This document shows, in pieces, positions 25,376 through 36,458 of a stretch of 64,000 nucleotides of DNA; the first letter of the stretch is position 1, and every line of letters begins with the position of its first letter. The translations under genes were made by a program, and so were the position numbers. Source of the stretch: Microthyrium microscopicum. Lineage: Eukaryota > Ascomycota > Dothideomycetes > Microthyriales > Microthyriaceae. Below the pieces are notes generated by a model that was given only the letters and a program-made list of their open reading frames with translations, ran no database searches and had not been told where the DNA came from. Location: NCBI GenBank assembly GCA_010405405.1, contig MU004232.1, forward strand, positions 2,065,481 through 2,129,480, given 5' to 3'.

Positions 25376-28300
25376 TGCGAACGGATCGGGATATTAAAAG
25401 TGGTACTGAATAACGAAGTTGATACGAAGGTAATGGGGCGGCAGCTTGTACAGTTGACTAGGAGAGGGCGGAAGCAGTTTAGACAGTTGTAAGGTGATGA
25501 ATTGAAGGGGTATTCTTTGCGCAAGGGAGGTAAAGTTTGCAGAGCGCGGCAAACAGGAGGCGGGCAAGTAGTGGGAGGAGGGGGGCCGTGCTTTTTTGGC
25601 GGTTGAGTCGGAAGACCCAAGTCAACTGGATTGGAATGCTGGAGGAGAATTGGATACCACGACAGAAAGGGTCTCTAGTGGCCTAGATTGGCTAGGTTGA
25701 TCAAACGGATAGAGGACAGCGGTAGTAGTGAGTGTCACAACGGAGGTTTTGGTTGCAAGATTGGAAAAATTATTATTTAGACGAGAGATGGATTATTTCA
25801 CAGGGCGAGAGAAGAGAGGAGTACAGGAGGATTCAAGGCACAAGCCAAAGATTCAATGCGGAGGAAGGTACCTCCCACACCACACTCTCCCTTCGTGCTT
25901 GCCCAGTCTTACACTCACCACCACCGCGAACCAGCTCAATTAGGAAACGACCACACAACAAGACACCAACAGCAAGCAAGTCCAGAACGACCAAGACTCA
26001 AGGCTCGCTCAAGCACACCAAGCGCACCAACTCAGAAAAGAACCACTCAGTTTTAGTTCTGCGCTCTTGATTTTAACAAGGGGCCAGCCAATCACCGCAC
26101 CGATTTATCCCCAGCTGCTACTGCTTCTGCTCCAAGCAGCTCTCGAGCTAAACCTCTTTGAGCTTCATCCGCTGCAATGAGCATGGGCTTTAAACCAACT
26201 CTACGCAACAACCTCGATGCCGAGTCGTGATACGGGGCCGATTAAACCGCATTGTGGGGTTGCACTGGATACCGTGCTCTTATTACCAACTCCACCGTAT
26301 GTTTAAAGTCCGTAACCTTTCTACATCCGTCGTTGAGAATTTGGACAGATCTATACTCTTTTGCGCCGAGAAGATTCGGCCTCCAATCCAATATAATCCA
26401 TGAGGCTGACCAAGATCGACCGTTCCAATCAGGAAGGTACGATTGGCCTAAGCATGTGCTCTTTGCCGCCTCGCTACTCCCAATCACATCTTGATATCGC
26501 TCCAATAATTCCATGAGCCAGCAATCGAGCAACGGTGCTGATTTTCTACAACATGCATCAGAAACATATCCGTATTAGCAATTGTAACGGTGAAGAGACA
26601 CCGTTATCGACTAGCATTGATTTTCTTTTGTTTCTTGTCCCACGCGAGACAAGGATAACAATATATATATTCTTTTCCCAGTCTTTCCACGTGCAATTGA
26701 GGTACAAGCTCCCTGGCCAGCTGAGCTATTCTATTTAAATTAGTTCGACCACTTTTCACCTTGATAGCCTTGTCTAGCTACGGCGCTCAAAGCTTCTAGA
26801 AGTTCTATCGGAAGGCTCATCCAATAATCATTCAATTCCCCCATACCTTTCAAATACAAAGAACCAACCCTAGAAGCATGTTAGACAATTATTACACATC
26901 TGCTATACAATTATCAGCGCACTCGATGGGAGACAGCGTAGTAGTTGACTCCCATCAGCGCTGATGGAGATTCGCGAATAACTTTGTGCAAATTCACTCT
27001 GGAATTCAATAGCGACGGTCAATAGCAATTTCTATCCAAAAGTAAACTGTACGGTTAGCTTGATATTCTTAGATCTACCGGTACTCGATCAATTGGATTT
27101 TTGTACTTGTCATCTGACACGATAATGGAACTTACTCCATAGAAAGACATGATATCTCTTTCAACTCTATTTCACAACGTATATTCCACACTCCTACACA
27201 TCGCACAAATTTTTACAAGCAGGCCAAATAACATTCCCCTTCCGACGAACTTTTACCGAAACATATAAACATCCTCACCTCCGAAGTTCTAACTTCAAAT
27301 CCAAACTCTCAAAAACCTCACATGCTGCCATTTTACCCGTCCACAAACCTGTCCACGACTCGTTCTCTAAGCCCACTCAACACACTCTGACATTTCCTAG
27401 CGCACTTGAGATACTTGACCTGCGGTTCCTAACCTCCATCATCCCACCATGCCAAACACGGAGAATTCCCTCGCAAATCCATGCTAACGGGCCCGTCTGG
27501 ACTGTCCATGGACGAGTCGGGTTTTCTCGGACCAGTACCATCTGCACTCCAGCTGCACGAGGTCGACAGTTCATGCGGGGAGACGTAAGGGTTTTCTGCT
27601 TCACTAGATAGCTTGGCTTGCATGGGGAGACGGACGATTTGGTTCGTAGCTAGTATGAGAGGCACTTGGGGAGATCTTGATGCTTTTATATAGTATGCTG
27701 TTGTGCAGTGGCACTGGCGGGTACTAACGTAATAGATCGGTAATGTACCAGCTACCTCTATTGTTTGCTAATCTTATAAGTCATTAAGTTAGGGTACTTT
27801 GGATTGTAGACTTTGAGAAAAGGAGGATGGAGGGAGGATTCGCTTCTAGAAGCGAGTTTCGTTACCTATCAATTCAGCAGATATTGACACCAGCTCCCTG
27901 GGGCAATGAATGCTGCGGGCTTGAATAACCTTGTTGCATTGACTGGTATTTTCTATCTATATTTTGATCTCAGTTCGGTGAATTGCGACTCTATCAGACA
28001 GAGATCCCTTCAAAGCAAAAAGTACCTTAGTTCACCTCACACTTCAAAGTAAAGTAAGCTCCTTGGGTGCTACACCTATTGTATTACTTCATTCAAAGGA
28101 TAAGTTCTGTCTAACGGGTTCAATAATGTAGTAGACATATAATGCACTCGATAGGAAGCATAGCAGTGTTTAATTGAGAAGTACTGTAACAAAAGTCGTA
28201 GTTAATGGAAGCGACACCTGAACTGGTTGTGCATTACTTAAGTGCGTATAAAAACGCCCCGCAGAGCAAAAAAAGAAGGTTCTTTTAACTTAGAAAGTTA

Positions 28301-29243
28301 CGGCTTGGCCTGAGACAGGTCGAACCGGGGATCGAACCCGGGTCGTGAGAAGACGAAAGTGATTTCAGAATCTCATGTGCTACCCTGGGACGAGTTAGCA
28401 TCTTCCAAAATGCTGACTACTCTTGAGGAAAACATACACTACACCATCCAACCAATTTTCCGAAGAAGAATATCCAGGATTTCGGTCCATTAGATACATA
28501 ACTCTGCGTGCTTCACGTTACCGCAAACGCCACAAATGGTGTAAAATGCTCTTACACTGACATAGAGAAAGCTTACCTCATAGACAGTTAGACAAATTTA
28601 CTGCCTTTTCTGCTTTGTTATATGCTCAATTTTCAAATTTGGTTTTTTACAAATAGGCAAAAAGCAAGCTCGAAAATCGTCGCCCAGAGCACAAGCGCAA
28701 AACGCTGCTGTCACTGTTTCATAAAGGAGCGTTAGGTCTCCCATGATTTCTAGACTCCCGGACGACGCCCTATGGCAAGTAAAGCGCTCGCTAATGGCTA
28801 AGGCATATCTCGCTCAGATGGGAGCATATCACTTACTCTCTTTTTCCTGAATCCTGAAGTTGAGGTCCTCGACTCCACTGGCTTGACTAGTAACAAACTC
28901 CCATTTAGTATGATATCTGGCATCGCACTCCATAAGGGAAGACGCTTTTGCTCTGACATATGCTTCGACTTGTCCACCGCCTCACTTGATCAATCAGAAA
29001 TAAAATATGTGAATATCTAGTCCGATGAAAATCACACAAATCGTCTTATTGCCGCGTCATTCATCAGCCACCTTTCAAGATGGCTAAGCCACTGTCATCC
29101 CACTTGCACCAGCCGTGCGCGCTCGCCATCCCTCGTTTCTCTGGCATCCATATCACAACACCATCCATTTGAGAATAGAGTACTGGCTTCGATTGCTGTT
29201 TGCTCATCCATTTCTCATATCTGGTAAATCCCCACGTACGGCA
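25376..29243. other. Gene-poor stretch of 3.9 kb upstream of Ras
   Basis: No protein gene was recognised over 3.9 kb between the divergent ras1 and WW-domain genes. The ras-proximal part (25400-25660) is purine-rich on the + strand. The only supported feature is the tRNA-Gln-like sequence near 28318-28401. The middle (26500-27800) is moderately AT-rich with short frames only. Confidence 0.45.
28318..28401 (-). tRNA. tRNA-Gln(CUG)-like sequence, possibly a pseudogene
   Basis: On the minus strand there is a perfect T-arm (CCGGG-TTCGATC-CCCGG, which is the pol III B box) at 28325-28341. A 5-bp anticodon stem (TGAGA at 28371-28375 with TCTCA at 28346-28350) closes a loop starting TTCTGA, giving anticodon CTG at 28368-28366. 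The extra loop bases would be a short intron of about 13 nt at the usual 37/38 position. A D-stem TGCT/AGCA can form but with an oversized loop. The 5' acceptor strand does not pair fully with the 3' strand TTCGACC, so the gene looks decayed or the 5' end is mis-set. The 5' boundary is approximate. Confidence 0.45.
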
Positions 29244-30760
29244 ATGGTCGAGCCTGATTCCGGGCCTGACAATCCGCACGTCCCAAAGTTGCCTGCTGGT
29301 GCGCATTGCTCCGAGCTCTAGAAAGTCAACAATATGCTAATTGCTTACAGGCTGGATTGCGCAGTGGGATTCCAAGTACGTGACATTCCTAAACGGCAAG
29401 CTCATCGCGACTGCCTGCGTCGGCATGACCGCAAGTCGTCACTTTCCGTGACCAGCCACCCGATCGTCACTTCAAAGCAAACACCCTATCAAACACAACG
29501 ACGACCGTCTATTTCAACGGACGTTGCTGACTTCTCTATCAACCATAGCTCGCGAAAATACTATTACGTTCAAATATCGACCGGTAAATCGACCTGGGAA
29601 ACCCCTACAACTATCGCACCCGGCGTTGTCACAGGCAGCACCAGCACCACACCCGCACAAGGGACACCTTATTCGCCCCCAAATTCGCATTCCACAATGT
29701 CCGGAGAGTATAATCAAGAGGGAACGAGAGGTATGGAGCATGGCGAGAGTACAGATAGAGCTGGCGGATTGGGAGTGAGTGGCATTCTTTCAAGGGATAT
29801 ACTAGTCATCAACCAATGAAGTCTGACATGATATAGGGAATGGCTATGAACATGCTCTCAGGAGGTGGCGGCAAGCAGTCGGGAAGTCTCGTGGGCCAAC
29901 TCGCTTCGGGACTGCTAGGCGGCAATTCCAAACCATCAAGTGGTCATGGTGGTAGCTCACCAGGTGGTAGTTTTGTAGGCAACCTAGCCTCTGATTTCCT
30001 CGGTGGTGGGAGCCACAATAAGCCAACACAACAGAGTGGGAATTCTTCAAGTGGAGGTGGTTCCGGCGGTGGTATGCTTGGAAGCATCCTTGGTGGAGTT
30101 CTAGGTCATGGAAGCCACTCCCAGAATCAGAACTTTGGATACTCTCATACGGGCCAAAGCGGCACATATTCTGGACAAGAACCTCCGGCTACTTATCCTT
30201 CTCCAGCAGCACATGGAGCATATGGAAAACCTCAGCCTGTAGGACAGCACCATAATACACAGCCATCTCAAGCACCTCAATCATATGGCAACCAGTCAGG
30301 CTCGTACAACGCGCCTACCCCTGCGCAACATCATCAAGGTGGATATGGACAGCAAGAGTATGGTAGCCATAGCCAAAGTCACAGCCCTTATCCAAGCCAG
30401 GAGCCACCTCGTCCATCATACAGTAATCAAGGGAGCTCATACGGTGGACCTCAGGGACAATACCCAAGTCAACCACCACCAGGACAATACCCAAGTCAGC
30501 CGCCACCTGGACAATATTCCAATCAACCGCCGCACAACCAATATGGTACTCCTTCTCATGATCAAGGCCAGTATGGCGGTCAACAACAGAGTGGAGGTGG
30601 ATTTCCTGGACAAGGTCATGGCCCGGGTAGTGGAGGTGGTTTTCCAGGTCAAGGCCATGGCCCAGGTAGTCATCACCAGCAACAAGGGTATAACCAACAG
30701 CCAGGAGGCTATGGTCAACAGGGCGGATATCAATCGGGTCCTCCCCAACCTCAATGGTAG
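29244..30760 (+). CDS. WW-domain protein with a Gly/Gln/Pro-rich low-complexity tail
   Basis: Four exons (29244..29298, 29351..29375, 29549..29774, 29837..30760) give 409 residues. The N-terminus MVEPDSGPDNPHVPKLPAG leads into one WW domain (about residues 17-45) with both signature tryptophans: GWIAQWDSNSRKYYY, then QISTGKSTWETP. WW domains bind Pro-rich ligands. The remainder is low complexity: Gly/Ser-rich repeats (SLVGQLASGLLGGNS, SFVGNLASDFLGGGS), then PSQPPPGQY repeats and two copies of GGGFPGQGHGPGS. It looks prion-like and disordered. Two introns interrupt the WW domain and leave a 25-nt microexon; phases 1, 2 and 0 all fit. A role as an adaptor is inferred from the domain only. Confidence 0.82.
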
Positions 30761-30980
30761 ATTTCGTTGCACGTTCCTGATTCAACCACCGGTTCTTTTG
30801 CTTTGATGGCGGAGCGGTGCTGGAAATCCAGCTTTTGAAACCCATGTTTGGAGCAGCATTGAATGAGTTTGTGAATGGCTAAACTCTGTTTTCATATATG
30901 TATTTTGGTTTCGGCCTACGACTTTTGAAAATGCATATCTTTATGTTCAACCTATTCATTTTTTGTCCACTAATCAGCGC

Positions 30981-32257
30981 TCAGTCGGAATCACCCATCA
31001 AATCTGCTAATTCTCGCTCTTCTTCTTCAGTCATCAAGTTCTCCTTCTTCTCTTCCTCTTTACCCTGCTCAAACACTTCGATTTCCTTCTTCATCTCATC
31101 GGTACCGAGACCCCACCTTCTTACTGTTCCATCGATACCGACACTTACGACTGCCTTTCCGCCAGCAACTATAGCTAGTCCAGTAACTTCATCCCAATGT
31201 CCTCTTAGTCTCGCGAGACATTTGCCCCTGCCGCCTTCCCAAACCCGTACATCCTCATCTCTACTTCCCGTCACTACCAGATCGCGATCCTGTGCCAGAG
31301 CTACACATTTGACATAGTCGTCATGTGCCAAAGTCGTGTCCGCAGTGTAGTTGTGCGCCCGAGAAAGCCGTTTAGATGTTTTGTCTGCACTAGCAGTCCA
31401 TAGGTCACCACTGGTAGAATAAGTCAGACTATATAGTGATGTCTCATGTATCACTAGCGGATCTATATCTGCATCAGATGCTGATTTGGAGACTGGTGTC
31501 TCGCTCGCTGCATCTCCGGTGGAAATCTCGAATGCAGCTTTTGCAGAAACGTGCCAGAAGCGGATCTCTCGATTTGAGTCTCCGCTGGCGATGATAGCTG
31601 ATTCATCATCACTAGGTCCGCCGAGCACATCTGGGAGACTCAAAGGGTCGATAGCGAGTGCTTGAACACCGCGTTGATGGCCTGTCAGGACATGTAATTT
31701 TGTCAAAGATATAGCATCCCAAACAATCAGCGATTTATCTGCTGATGCTGAGACTAGAAGTGGCGTTTCTCGGAATGGAATAACGACGAGAGCTTTCAAA
31801 AAATCCGAGTGCCCTTGCAAGGTGGTAGTCGACGTTGCCGATGCCGGCACTGAGGCCTTTATGGGCCATACGTAGACATTTTTATCCCATGAACCAGCGA
31901 AAAGAGTTCCGGTGGTTGGTGAAGTGACGTGAATAGCAAGACAAGTGAATGGGTTCGGTGGAGTTGATGGACGAAGAGTGTGGGATGTCGTGCCAGTTTC
32001 GAGGCCGATACGCTTGATAGTACCGGCCGCTTCGGCAACATAGATGGCATTTTCGTTGAAGGGATCTGATATCACGCCTAGGAGTTTGGATGGGAGCTTT
32101 ATTGGACTTCCGGCTTGGTTCTTGGATTTTTGAGCTTTGCGGCTTGATTCTGATATCGCAGCACTGTATTTGTGGGTCAGATCTGCGCATCAGAGACGTC
32201 CAATTCGAAGACTTACTCGGTTTGGAAGTAGTGTTCTGCTTCAACTGATTGCCTCAT
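30981..32257 (-). CDS. WD40-repeat protein
   Basis: Two exons (32257..32217, 32163..30981) give 407 residues. Repeats with the GH...WD spacing are clear: LFAGSWDKNVYVW, LQGHSDFLKALVV then LVSASADKSLIVWD, LTGHQRGVQALAI, ASGDSNREIRFWHV, LTYSTSGDLWTASADKTSK, LVVTGSRDEDVRVWE and LRGHWDEVTGLAI ending in VSVGIDGTVRRWGL. That makes about seven blades of one propeller. The acidic C-terminus EEEERELADLMGDSD may be a docking tail. The frame is open upstream of the chosen ATG for about 35 codons (VVDNFNWSDPHLVTEHIPVN), so another 5' exon or start is possible. No orthologue is assigned. Confidence 0.82.
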
Positions 32258-32584
32258 ATTGACAGGAATATGTTCTGTAACGAGGTGAGGATCGCTCCAG
32301 TTGAAGTTGTCAACAACTGAGGGGCTGCCTGATTTGATTGGAATAGGAGATATATTTGCCACGCATCTTGGTTATAACTTAATAGCATCGTTGCATTAAT
32401 GGTATCTGTTTACTCTGCACAATCTCATGAAGCTCAACTGTTTTTGATATGTCCATACAATTCAAAATATTGAGGAAAGGTGAGAGTCTGGTATTATTCG
32501 CCATAGCCTATACCCGGCCTTCAAAACCCGCTAAAGTCATCCAAATATTATCAAGCCATTAGATCCATACAGTCGTTGAGCTTT
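32258..32584. other. Short intergenic gap between the WD40 and bZIP-DUF3425 genes
   Basis: About 0.33 kb, holding the 3' end of the bZIP-DUF3425 gene and the promoter of the WD40 gene, both on the minus strand. Part of it (to about 32360) may be coding if the WD40 gene starts earlier. Confidence 0.4.
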
Positions 32585-33802
32585 TCAAAAGCTATAGCCT
32601 TGATTGACGCCCCTCATACTTCTCCACCACTGGGAACTCCTGGCTAATTCGCTATCTTCACCACCGATGACCCAACTCCACTTCGCCAGGAACCATGTTT
32701 TGGCCTCCCAACTCCTTCCGTCCCATGGAGCACCACCACCACCGGCTGCGACTCCAGAGCCGGGTGACACAGATCCCCAGCACATTAGACCACCGCCGTC
32801 CATATCTTGCCAGAACTCGTCTTCGTCCACCATTGGGGGGTCCGCTGTCACCAAGTCGATCAAGCGGTCCCGCAAATCCTTGAATGGCATGATGTCGATG
32901 TAGCATGGATGTTTCACCATGATTTGCTTGCGTGTTGGCCTAAGATCTGGCTTGATGGAGAGGAAAGTCTTTTGAACGGCTTTGACAACCGCTTCTGAGT
33001 CTTGAGCCTTGACTAAATTAGGCCGATAGAAGATCGATAGAGTGTCCTCGGCACAAGGGTCTTCTTCGTACATGCCAAGTGCGAGGAGGTTTGCCTGCGC
33101 AGCGAGAAAAGTTGTTTGAGATTGAAGTGCAAGGTGGTTCATATATGGATCTGCAACATCCCTATACGTCTTGCTGAAGACGAAAAAGTCATCGGATGAT
33201 GCAGGCGAGTTGGAGGTCGTTGAATTCGACCGTGATCCAATGAACGTTATTTGGGAGTTCGGTGCTTTTTTGTCCTGTGAGGCCGATTGAGAATCGATAA
33301 ATGAGGTTTGAATGGTAGGTGAGAGAGATGGCCATGTCAATTCTGTGCTCGTGATGTCGTTTTGAAGATCGGCCACCCAAGCATCGTCTAGGTAGTTATC
33401 CAGGCTGTCCAAGTTGTCCAAACTTTCCAGATTGTCCAGTTCAAAGACACGAGGTTCCAGCGATGAGTTCAACCTTGTGGGATCTGCTATTGAATTGGTA
33501 AATCCAGGGCTCCCTCGAATAGGTATGTTATCAAGTTGCGGTATAGATGGCTCAGCACTTCCGGCCTTGCTGCCATCAGTAACATCGGGGGGGCTTTCTG
33601 GACTAGCTGATTTGGCGGTATTCAGGCCTGCGGCTGCAGCTAGTTGTTCTAATTCCTGCAAGCGTCTCTTTCTCTTTTCTCGATATGTTTTTTGTGCTGC
33701 TCTATTTTGTGCTCTACGTTTATCAGAGGCTTTGAGCACCCGTGATTGGGCCGCGGGCTCGCGTTCTTCTGCTGAGATTGTTGTCATGTCTGATATGGTC
33801 AT
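32585..33802 (-). CDS. bZIP transcription factor with a C-terminal DUF3425 domain
   Basis: A single exon of 405 residues from MTISDMTTISAEE. The basic region KRRAQNRAAQKTYREKRKRR (about residues 30-49) is of the Pap1/Yap type (A-Q-N-R-A-A-Q-x-x-[FY]-R), followed by only a short zipper (LQELEQLAAAAGLN). After a Ser/Asn-rich linker, the C-terminal 200 residues (FLAAQANLLALGMYEEDPCAEDTLSIFY, MVKHPCYIDIMPFKDLRDRLIDL, ending WSWVIGGEDSELARSSQWWRS with segments here truncated for length) match the DUF3425 domain fused to bZIPs in filamentous ascomycetes. It is probably nuclear; targets are unknown. A longer reading of the frame starts at GTG and is rejected. Confidence 0.85.
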   Translation of the reverse strand: MTISDMTTISAEEREPAAQSRVLKASDKRRAQNRAAQKTYREKRKRRLQELEQLAAAAGLNTAKSASPESPPDVTDGSKAGSAEPSIPQLDNIPIRGSPGFTNSIADPTRLNSSLEPRVFELDNLESLDNLDSLDNYLDDAWVADLQNDITSTELTWPSLSPTIQTSFIDSQSASQDKKAPNSQITFIGSRSNSTTSNSPASSDDFFVFSKTYRDVADPYMNHLALQSQTTFLAAQANLLALGMYEEDPCAEDTLSIFYRPNLVKAQDSEAVVKAVQKTFLSIKPDLRPTRKQIMVKHPCYIDIMPFKDLRDRLIDLVTADPPMVDEDEFWQDMDGGGLMCWGSVSPGSGVAAGGGGAPWDGRSWEAKTWFLAKWSWVIGGEDSELARSSQWWRSMRGVNQGYSF

Positions 33803-34927
33803 CTTGATTCCACAAAATGCATATATGCCCAGGGGCCTTTTCACACCTAAATCAGATTGAAGGCTTGAGGCAGCAACATTTCGTCGCGGTTATTGATGAA
33901 GATGAGCTCAGCATGGGCGCTAAGCTACTTTAGGTTAATGCCAATTTTCCACGAAGTCCAGCAGGAGTGTGGGAGTTCTTCTCCACCCTAACTCCAGTAC
34001 ATCTTCTACGCTTACACTGTCATGGAACATTAATTTCAAGGAGGCTATAATATGCCTTTACACGATTGGGGAAAGTGTCTATTTCTGAGGACGGCGTGCG
34101 ACTCTAGAAGATACACTGTTGTACTCAAACCACCAAACCAGTGTCACACTGCGATTGTCCAGATGAGGTTGCCTAGATCCTAAATCCGAGCTGTTGAAGT
34201 AATTCCTCTTCATGTGCTCAAGGATTAGAAATTTTGTGGACTCCTTCTCATTATCTAGGTGATGGCATGTTGAGGCGCGTCGCCTCTTCGGTAACTACTA
34301 TGTAAAAGATACTGGTGTGTGAACTGAAACCCCTTTCCTGATGGATTCGAAGTTGACAAGCTTCATGATGTGTGCTTGATGCCAATACCATAGTGCTAAT
34401 ATATATTGTTGTAGAGACTGTACATTCACTAAAAATTAAAGATGCGAACCGTCTGTAAACCTTGCTCATTTCCGCCAGCGCCTTACCGTAGCATAATAAT
34501 GCTCCGCCATATCAGAATTAACGAGGCAAGACTTCACAGCTTGACCATGCCAAATCTTGCCCATCCCAGAAACCAGAAAATCCCAGGTAACTAAGTAGTA
34601 AATAGCTTACAGCCGTTGGTGCAAAGCTATAGCTGTATAAGACAATTGATTATACTTGTACTGCCGCCGTAAGGTGAACAAAGCTTACAGCTTCTCCAGC
34701 GAAACCAGGGTTTATGGCATTTCAGCGGTGGGAAATCCAGGTTTTGATTTGATTATAACAGGGGTACTTCGTAAATTTCTCCAAGCACAATTATAGGTAA
34801 CTTTTTTCCGCGTTGTATATAATGATTTAGGGACAGACAACTTCATGTCGCTGGCTGGAGAATCTCTCACGGATTAGTCCCTCCTTTTTGTCACTCCTTT
34901 GAAAGCGTGAGGTTGAATTATATCAAT
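33803..34927. promoter_or_regulatory. Divergent promoter of bZIP-DUF3425 and the glucuronoyl esterase
   Basis: About 1.1 kb between divergent genes. A TATA element (TATATAA) lies at 34816-34822, about 105 nt before the esterase ATG. No long frames. The left part carries the bZIP 5' leader. Confidence 0.5.
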
Positions 34928-36163
34928 ATGAAGCTTCTGTTTGCTGCTGCAATTCTGGCGGAGGCCACGGCCACCATGGCCAGCCCAATGGAAGAATGGT
35001 TTACTCAGTTCAACGATCCAAGTATCAGAATCCCAGAAATGATGAACGCAACAAGGCTCGCCGCCTGTGATACAACTCCTGCAAAGGCTGGCAACAACGC
35101 AAAGCTTCCCAACCCATTCAAATTCAACAATGGCAAAGCAGTAGCGACCAAGGAGGACTGGGCATGCCGTCGCGAAGAAATGCGCACCATGCTCCAACAA
35201 TTCGAGCTCGGCACAAAGCCCCCAAAGCCCGAGAAAGTCACTGGAACATTCAGCGGTAACAGCCTGAGCATTACATCTTCCGTCGGCGGCAAAACAATGA
35301 CCTTCTCCGTCTCCATCAAGCTCCCCAGCGGTGGCGCTGGCCCATATCCCGTCATCATTGGCAATGGAGGCTCTTCGCTACCCTCTTTCCCTGGTGTAGC
35401 CACCATGATGTTCAATAATAACGACATCGCCGCCAATATGGCCGGCTCCGACCGCGGCAAGGGCAAATTCTACAGCCTCTACCCAGGTTCTGATGCCGGT
35501 GCGCTCACCGCCTGGGCCTGGGCAGTCAGTCGCATCATTGACGTTCTCGAGGAGACACCTGCCGCCAAGATCGACCCCAAGCGCGTCGCCATCACTGGCT
35601 GCTCACGTAACGGCAAGGGCGCCCTGACCATTGGTGCGTTGGATGACCGAATTGCGCTCGTCATCCCAGAAGAATCCGGCTCCGGAGGTACTGCTTGCTG
35701 GCGTCTATGTGATGCGGAAGGCAAGAGCGCGAAGGTGCAGACAGCAAGCCAGATCGTGACCGAGAATGTGTGGTTCAGCAAGAAGTTTGACCAGTACTCC
35801 AAGGCAGTTAACACATTGCCATACGACCATCATTTCTTGCTCGGACTCGTTGCTCCTCGTGGTATGATTACCATTGATAATGCGGAACCAAAGTGGCTAG
35901 GACCTATGGCTTCGTGGGGTTGCTCGAATGCCGCTCGCACAATCTACGATGCTTTGGGAGCGCAGGATAACTTTGGCGAGACGTTGGCTTCGTCGCATCC
36001 TCATTGCTCGTTCCCGGCTGTGCAGAAGCCAGAGGTGGAGGCTTTCGTGAACAAGTTCTTGCTCGGCCAGAGCTCGGTGGCTACTAAGGTGTTCAAGGCA
36101 TATACTGCCCAGCCTTTTGAGAAGAGTCAATGGATTGACTGGACTACCCCTAAACTCACTTAG
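34928..36163 (+). CDS. Secreted 4-O-methyl-glucuronoyl methylesterase (CE15)
   Basis: A single exon of 411 residues. A signal peptide is evident (MKLLFAAAILAEATATMASP). The alpha/beta-hydrolase core carries the CE15 nucleophile motif GCSRNGKGAL (Ser226), the downstream acidic motif IPEESGSGG (about E249) and the His motif HPHCSFP (about H359). CE15 enzymes cut the ester bond between 4-O-methyl-glucuronic acid of xylan and lignin alcohols, helping separate lignin from hemicellulose outside the cell. There is no carbohydrate-binding module; the protein is catalytic domain only. The ATG at 34928 is chosen because it begins the signal peptide; the frame extends a little upstream from a GTG. Confidence 0.93.
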   Translation: MKLLFAAAILAEATATMASPMEEWFTQFNDPSIRIPEMMNATRLAACDTTPAKAGNNAKLPNPFKFNNGKAVATKEDWACRREEMRTMLQQFELGTKPPKPEKVTGTFSGNSLSITSSVGGKTMTFSVSIKLPSGGAGPYPVIIGNGGSSLPSFPGVATMMFNNNDIAANMAGSDRGKGKFYSLYPGSDAGALTAWAWAVSRIIDVLEETPAAKIDPKRVAITGCSRNGKGALTIGALDDRIALVIPEESGSGGTACWRLCDAEGKSAKVQTASQIVTENVWFSKKFDQYSKAVNTLPYDHHFLLGLVAPRGMITIDNAEPKWLGPMASWGCSNAARTIYDALGAQDNFGETLASSHPHCSFPAVQKPEVEAFVNKFLLGQSSVATKVFKAYTAQPFEKSQWIDWTTPKLT

Positions 36164-36458
36164 CAATAATACTGTGAGGCTATTTAGTGCTCCATTCTAA
36201 ATCAATGTATTACTACAGCCAACGATGCGACAATTGGGAATCTTTATGTGATACACTGAAAAAGGATCTATATCAGATGTGTACTAGAAGTCTTAGGCAG
36301 TTTAGCTCTGAGCCGTCGAGTATATGTTGTGCCTGGATGCTGTGGTATGGTTCCAGTAACAAATGGTTAGACTTGAGTTGTCGAGGCGAGTATGTCTTGT
36401 AGTCGGCAAGTGCAAGACACTTATTTTGACGATACAAAGGGGTTAGATGGGTTTTTCA
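36164..36458. other. Convergent 3' gap between the esterase and the Nudix gene
   Basis: Under 0.3 kb, AT-leaning, presumably both 3' UTRs. No gene seen. Confidence 0.4.
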
